Source of the DNA: JAIOTH01 sp964639335
Lineage (GTDB): Bacteria > Patescibacteriota > Patescibacteriia > UBA1558 > S5-K13
NCBI GenBank assembly: GCA_964639335.1
Contig: CAZXCJ010000036.1
Coordinates: 1-10,131, forward strand
Reading direction: 5' to 3'
DNA length: 10,131 nt
This document shows, piece by piece, positions 6,682 through 10,131 of this stretch. The position numbers were made by a program, and so were the translations under genes. The notes beneath the pieces are model-generated. The model saw only the letters and a program-made list of their open reading frames with translations. It ran no database searches and was not told the origin of the DNA. Within the stretch, counting starts at the first letter, position 1, and each line of letters starts with the position of its first letter.

Positions 6682-7667
6682 ATGCTCCCAATAAAATTTT
6701 TATAGCCGTTTATAAATGGATTAATTTCCATTTTTTGTTTTCCTTCTAATTGAACAATAAGGGGATAGAGGAGCCCTTGGCCAGTTTGAATAATAATTTT
6801 ATCATCACCCTTATCACCTTTTTCAAGGTGAGAGGGTAAATCTAAAAATACTTCGCCAGTTTTATGGTTATTATTTTCTTTTTTCTCTCCACTTCGGTCG
6901 AGACCTTCGGTAACTCCAGCTTTAATTATTTTTAATAGTTTGTTATTAAAATAAGCATAAGCTCCGGGCCAATTATAAAAAGCCCGGATTTTATTGTTAA
7001 TGTCCTCGGCAGAATTTTGCCAATCAATGAGTCCATCTTCTTTTTTTATAATTTTTGAAAAACTGACTTGTTTTTCATCTTGGACTTGAGGACTAATCTT
7101 TCCCCGAATATATTTTTCTAAATTATTTAAAAGCAGTTTATTTCCCAAAGAGAATAATTTTTGACTTAAGGTTTCTTGATTATCTTCTGCCTCAATTTTA
7201 ATTTTGGCTTGGGTAATAATTGGCCCAGCATCCATTTTTTCAGATAGAAGCATAAGGCTTGTTCCGGTTTTTTCATCACCATTTAATAAAGTTGCTTGGA
7301 TGGGAGATGGACCTCTATATTTTGGCAAAAGAGATGGATGGATATTTAAGATACCCAAAGGAAAGGCGTTGATTATTTTTTGAGGAATTAAAGAACCATA
7401 GGCAATCAAGATACCTAAATCAGGATTAATATTTTTGATGATTTTTAAAGCCGAAAAATCTAATTTATCCTGAGTTAATAATTTTAAATTATATTTTAGG
7501 GCTGTTTTTTGAACTGGATTTTGTTTTTGTTGACGGCCAGTTTTTTTACTTGTTTTAGTAATTATTAATTTAATATTATAATTAACTTTAATTAGTTCAT
7601 CTAAAAGTTTAGCTGAGTTTTTGTCAGAACCGAAAAAAACTAGTTTGGTGGATTTTGTATTGTTCAT
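6663..7667 (-). CDS. fmt: Methionyl-tRNA formyltransferase
   Basis: Transfers a formyl group from 10-formyltetrahydrofolate to initiator Met-tRNA in the cytoplasm. 334 residues, slightly longer than usual. N-terminal Rossmann-like domain (about 7-190): LVFFGSDKNS (9-18), the signature NIHPSLLPKYRGPSPIQ (108-124) and MDAGPI (145-150). Asn108, His110 and Asp146 form the expected catalytic set. The C-terminal tRNA-binding domain begins near 203 with FSKIIKKEDGLIDW, then RAFYNWPGAYAYF (228-240) and QLEGKQKM (306-313). Two low-complexity insertions (about 253-268 and 276-289) interrupt that domain and coincide with palindromic DNA units (6886-6903 and 6808-6836). The C-terminus lies in a heptamer array. 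Follows def on the same strand with a 119-base gap holding another palindrome; no Shine-Dalgarno is visible. The pairing with def is the usual functional partnership. Confidence 0.93.
   Translation of the reverse strand: MNNTKSTKLVFFGSDKNSAKLLDELIKVNYNIKLIITKTSKKTGRQQKQNPVQKTALKYNLKLLTQDKLDFSALKIIKNINPDLGILIAYGSLIPQKIINAFPLGILNIHPSLLPKYRGPSPIQATLLNGDEKTGTSLMLLSEKMDAGPIITQAKIKIEAEDNQETLSQKLFSLGNKLLLNNLEKYIRGKISPQVQDEKQVSFSKIIKKEDGLIDWQNSAEDINNKIRAFYNWPGAYAYFNNKLLKIIKAGVTEGLDRSGEKKENNNHKTGEVFLDLPSHLEKGDKGDDKIIIQTGQGLLYPLIVQLEGKQKMEINPFINGYKNFIGSILNHKS
6808..6836. repeat. Palindromic unit inside fmt
   Basis: TCACCTT (6814-6820) and AAGGTGA (6825-6831) form a perfect 7-bp stem with a TTTC loop, extended outward by CCCT (6808-6811) with AGGG (6833-6836). 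On the coding strand it is read as part of a 14-residue hydrophilic insertion (LPSHLEKGDKGDDK, 277-290) that the family normally lacks. Confidence 0.6.
6886..6903. repeat. TTCG-tetraloop palindrome inside fmt
   Basis: On the plus strand TCTC (6886-6889) pairs with GAGA (6900-6903), with one C-C mismatch and then AC/GT closing a TTCG loop, which as RNA gives the very stable cUUCGg tetraloop. The fmt message reads the other strand. It encodes the EGLDRSGEKK segment (254-263), a second insertion in the C-terminal domain. Confidence 0.5.
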
Positions 7668-7709
7668 ATTTGAAATAAAGTGTTTGAGATTTTAATAAAA
7701 TTATTAACT

Positions 7710-7783
7710 CGATCCGAATGACTCAAATAATAGACGAATGATCCGAATTCGGATAATTCGGATGAATTCGTATATTAGAATCG
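7710..7783. repeat. 74-bp palindromic element between def and fmt
   Basis: Bounded by CGAT on the left and ATCG on the right, with the outer arms agreeing at 9 of the first 10 positions if G-T pairs are allowed loosely. The centre is a perfect 14-bp palindrome, ATCCGAATTCGGAT (7741-7754), and AATTCGGAT recurs nearby. Its right end, ATTCGTATATTAGAATCG, matches the end of 3354-3460 except at two positions. It ends 3 bases before the def stop codon complement, so it starts right after def in the direction of transcription. Confidence 0.7.
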
Positions 7784-7786
7784 TTT

Positions 7787-8290
7787 TTATTTTTCATCGT
7801 CATTGGCTTGGCCTTGCAGTTTTTTAAATTTATTTTCTCCTTGAGTGAATTTTTTCATTTTATCTGTAAAAAGAATACCATTAATATGATCTGTTTCGTG
7901 TTGAAAAACCGTAGCATAAAGTCCGCGGGCTCTGATTTTGTATTTTTGGCCACGATAGTCATAATATTCCAAAACTATTGATTTAGATCTGGAAACATAG
8001 CCCATTATTTCAGGAAAAGAAATACACCCCTCTTCTATTTTTTGTTTAGCAAATGATTTTCTTTTTATTTGTGGATTAATATAGGCCCGAGTAACACCAT
8101 GATTATTAATCACAATAATTCTTTTGTTTATCCCGGCTTGATTGCCGGCCAAACCAATTCCATCATATTTAATCATTAAACGGGTCATCTCTTGAATAAT
8201 TTTATTTAATTCTGGATTGTTAAAATTATGGACCTTGTCCAGTTTAGTGCGGAGTAATTTGTGAGGGTAGGTGATGATGTTTGGTTTCAT
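7787..8290 (-). CDS. def: Peptide deformylase
   Basis: Removes the N-formyl group from nascent proteins in the cytoplasm, undoing the mark placed by the fmt product. 167 residues, a normal length. All three family motifs are present: GIGLAGNQ (44-51), EGCISFP (87-93) with metal ligand Cys89, and QHETDHING (130-138) with ligands His131 and His135 and catalytic Glu132. The second A of the usual GxGLAAxQ is G here. The start MKPNIITYPHKLLR matches the normal N-terminus, where 'I.yPdp.LR' is typical. No Shine-Dalgarno; the bases just upstream belong to a GC-rich hairpin repeat. Lies between priA and fmt on the same strand, the order known from Bacillus and many other bacteria. A lysine-rich tail (145-167) follows the catalytic helix. 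Confidence 0.95.
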   Translation of the reverse strand: MKPNIITYPHKLLRTKLDKVHNFNNPELNKIIQEMTRLMIKYDGIGLAGNQAGINKRIIVINNHGVTRAYINPQIKRKSFAKQKIEEGCISFPEIMGYVSRSKSIVLEYYDYRGQKYKIRARGLYATVFQHETDHINGILFTDKMKKFTQGENKFKKLQGQANDDEK

Positions 8291-8295
8291 ATAAT

Positions 8296-8346
8296 TAGGC
8301 GTTAGCCCGCCTTAATTTTTATAAAATTATGGCGGGTAGGCGTTAG
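8296..8346. repeat. Hairpin repeat flanked by 10-bp direct repeats (REP-like)
   Basis: CCCGCC (8306-8311) pairs with GGCGGG (8331-8336). Inside, after one mismatch, TAATTTT (8313-8319) pairs with AAAATTA (8323-8329) around a TAT loop. The hairpin is bracketed by perfect direct repeats TAGGCGTTAG at 8296-8305 and 8337-8346. The strong stem lies between priA and def and could attenuate or process the message, but there is no terminator T-run after it on the minus strand. It shares a core with 29-73. Confidence 0.7.
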
Positions 8347-8381
8347 GATTTATAGCCCAAGGATTATGGCTTATAACTTAT
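8347..8381. repeat. Degenerate heptamer array over the priA stop
   Basis: In steps of 7 on the plus strand: GATTTAT, AGCCCAA, GGATTAT, GGCTTAT, AACTTAT. Four of the five end in TTAT or ATTAT. The priA stop (complement at 8371-8373) and its last codons fall inside, as with fmt at 6633-6681. Confidence 0.4.
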
Positions 8382-10131
8382 CGATTATATCTATTTTTTT
8401 TAAAATTGGTTTTAGTTTAGTTAAATCCGCGTTCAAAGGATATTTAATTATAATATGTTTTAGATAAAAAGCAAAAGTTTTTTTAATGGTTGGCTCAAGG
8501 ATAGGCATTAATTCTGCCGTATTTGGTAAATTATTCTTTATTTCATTATAAATCTTATTGGTTTTTTTATCTAATTCTTCCCGGTTTTTGTCTTTAATGG
8601 TGATTTTGAGCATTTCGTAGAAAGGGGGGTAATGAAATAGTTTTCTAGTTTTTAATTCTTCTTCAATCATTATTGAATATTGTTGATTTTTTAGATAATC
8701 ATAAATTTTTAATTCTTGCAGAATTTGTAAAATTAATTGCTGAGGCTGAAAAGAAATTAATTTAGAGCAGAGTTGATAAAATTTTTCATTAGAATCAAAA
8801 TTGCTATTTAGAAATTGATTGGCAATTGGTAAAATTATTAAATCAAAATCTTTTTTATTTAAATAATTCATAATTAAGCGGGTAGCAATAATGATTTGGT
8901 GATTTTTAATAAGTTTTAAATTATTTTCATGGTCTTTGTCTATGAGGGTGGTTTGATAATCAGGAAAGCTTTGTCTAATTTTAGCCAGTAATTGATTACC
9001 CCCAATGCCCTTAAATTTTAAGTTTGTATTTTGACAAGAGGGGCATTTTAAAGCCAAGGGGTATCCTTGTCGACAATGATAACAATATAAACTACCACCT
9101 TTGGTGGTGCCAGACCTGAAGGTGAGGATTGATTCACATTCTGGACATTTAAAGATATATTTGCAATCAGGGCAGTATAAACTTTTGCTATAGCCCTTTT
9201 TGTTTATTAAAAATAAAATTTTGCCATTATTTTTTAGGGCTTCATTAATATATTCTTCAGTATTAAAATGGATTTGATTGGCAAAGTACTTAGTGTCCAT
9301 TTCCATTATTTTTATCTCAGTATTAATTCTATTCTTAGTTTCTAAAAATTTAATTTGTTTTTCTTTGGCTAAATAATATAAGCTGGCAGGTGGGGCATAA
9401 GTAGTAAAAATTAATTGGCAATTATTGATTTTAGCCAATTTAAGAATATTGGGCAAAAATTCAAAGCGAGGATTAATGTCAATTTGACTATGGTTTTCGT
9501 TTTCAATTTCATCAATAATAATAGAATCAATTTTGTCTAAAGGATAAAAAATAGCAGTCTTGGTTCCTAAAATGATTTTAGTTTTTTTATTTTTAATATC
9601 CTGCCAAATTTGATTATGTTCAGTTTTGTTTAAATGAGTATTGCCAGTTATAATGCTGAAGTCACTTGGTTTATAAAAATAGAGTAGATAAGAATAAATT
9701 TTCCCCAAATGTAATTTAGTGGGTGAGATAATAAGAGTTCCTTGTTTATTATTATCAATAGTTTTTTTAATTAAAGATATTTTTTCAGCAAAATAATCAT
9801 GCTTGAAAATAAATTGTTTATTTTTCAAAATAGATTCAGGAATTTTTTTTAGTTTAAATTTGTTCTTATGTTCTTGTGTTTTTATGTTCTTATGTTCTTG
9901 TGTTTTTTTCTTTAGTGGCAGAGGGGTGATTTGATTTAAAAAATTTAATGAACTAAAATTTTGTTCAATAAAAAAATTATAAAATTCTATTTGATTTTTA
10001 GAAAAAAGAGGAGTTTGAATGATAATTTTATTAATTGGTTTTAAAATATGTTTGGGTTGATCAGTAGTTTTTTTAAGATCAAAAACCACTCCATGAATAT
10101 TTCTATTTCTAAATGGAATTTCTACTAATTG
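8371..10131 (-). CDS. priA: Degenerate primosomal protein N' (PriA-like), incomplete at the edge
   Basis: PriA restarts stalled forks by loading the replicative helicase. The frame stays open to the right edge: 14 codons before the GTG at 10089 read QLVEIPFRNRNIHG, the normal 'V.vPf..r...G.V' N-terminal strand of PriA, so the true start lies outside the window. Numbering from that GTG, eight zinc cysteines are intact (306, 309, 315, 318, 336, 339, 349, 352), followed by GIGGNQLL (361-368, normally GxGTE) and ELKTRKLFHYPPF (478-490), the C-terminal signature. The helicase core is eroded: the Walker A position (about 92-108) has no GxxGxGKT; DEEH reads DEIE (193-196); the QVAGRAGR arginine-finger motif is gone near 441-452. 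It is therefore probably a DNA- or protein-binding restart factor without ATPase activity. A 24-bp repeat is translated as TQEHKNIK units (63-76). It heads the priA-def-fmt row. Confidence 0.85.
   Translation of the reverse strand, partial: QLVEIPFRNRNIHGVVFDLKKTTDQPKHILKPINKIIIQTPLFSKNQIEFYNFFIEQNFSSLNFLNQITPLPLKKKTQEHKNIKTQEHKNKFKLKKIPESILKNKQFIFKHDYFAEKISLIKKTIDNNKQGTLIISPTKLHLGKIYSYLLYFYKPSDFSIITGNTHLNKTEHNQIWQDIKNKKTKIILGTKTAIFYPLDKIDSIIIDEIENENHSQIDINPRFEFLPNILKLAKINNCQLIFTTYAPPASLYYLAKEKQIKFLETKNRINTEIKIMEMDTKYFANQIHFNTEEYINEALKNNGKILFLINKKGYSKSLYCPDCKYIFKCPECESILTFRSGTTKGGSLYCYHCRQGYPLALKCPSCQNTNLKFKGIGGNQLLAKIRQSFPDYQTTLIDKDHENNLKLIKNHQIIIATRLIMNYLNKKDFDLIILPIANQFLNSNFDSNEKFYQLCSKLISFQPQQLILQILQELKIYDYLKNQQYSIMIEEELKTRKLFHYPPFYEMLKITIKDKNREELDKKTNKIYNEIKNNLPNTAELMPILEPTIKKTFAFYLKHIIIKYPLNADLTKLKPILKKIDIIDKL
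9861..9908. repeat. Tandem 24-bp duplication built of octamers, inside priA
   Basis: 9861-9884 and 9885-9908 match at 23 of 24 bases. Each copy is itself three octamers of the form TGTTYTTR. The period of 24 keeps the reading frame, so the protein shows TQEHKN twice (63-68 and 71-76) in a lysine-rich linker ahead of the helicase-like region. The family has no such repeat there. Confidence 0.8.

Noticed and set aside
9861..9908. CRISPR-like array
   Set aside because: The units are contiguous octamers without spacers and lie inside a coding frame.
10087..10089. GTG as the priA start
   Set aside because: The frame continues open to the window edge, and the residues before it match the conserved PriA N-terminal strand.

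Overview
The window is very AT-rich, with lysine-, isoleucine- and asparagine-rich proteins, compact genes, a 4-base overlap between two genes, and intergenic gaps filled with short tandem or palindromic repeats. Together with a degenerate PriA-type protein, this suggests a small-genome bacterium of the Candidate Phyla Radiation (Patescibacteria) type. That assignment is an inference from style; there is no rRNA or marker gene here to prove it.

Layout. Positions 1-430 hold no large gene: a GC-rich hairpin repeat, a 174-bp segment bounded by 14-bp inverted repeats, and one weak 26-codon ORF. A 210-residue protein weakly resembling the YdcF/SanA (DUF218) family follows at 431-1063, with a textbook Shine-Dalgarno site and its own terminator. 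An extended -10 promoter then opens a repeat-rich leader before a GDP-mannose pyrophosphorylase (1279-2355), which overlaps mltG (2352-3353), an endolytic murein transglycosylase. A 107-bp palindrome exactly fills the gap to a convergent GT-C type membrane glycosyltransferase (3463-5064, minus). That gene is divergent from a membrane GT2 glycosyltransferase (5109-6629, plus). On the minus strand from the right edge come priA (incomplete at the edge), def and fmt.

How the genes work together. The left two thirds form an envelope module: an activated mannose donor, a GT2 enzyme, a lipid-linked-sugar type transferase and a peptidoglycan-cleaving enzyme. The right third is the widespread priA-def-fmt order: replication restart protein, peptide deformylase and methionyl-tRNA formyltransferase. 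def and fmt form the paired formyl-methionine cycle.

The most striking points are: (i) the PriA-like protein keeps all eight zinc-binding cysteines but has lost recognisable Walker A, DEAH and arginine-finger motifs; (ii) short-period tandem arrays and palindromic units sit exactly on gene boundaries and have also entered the priA and fmt reading frames; (iii) two intergenic palindromic elements, 3354-3460 and 7710-7783, share the same terminal sequence and look like one repeat family. No CRISPR, tRNA, rRNA or transposase was seen.
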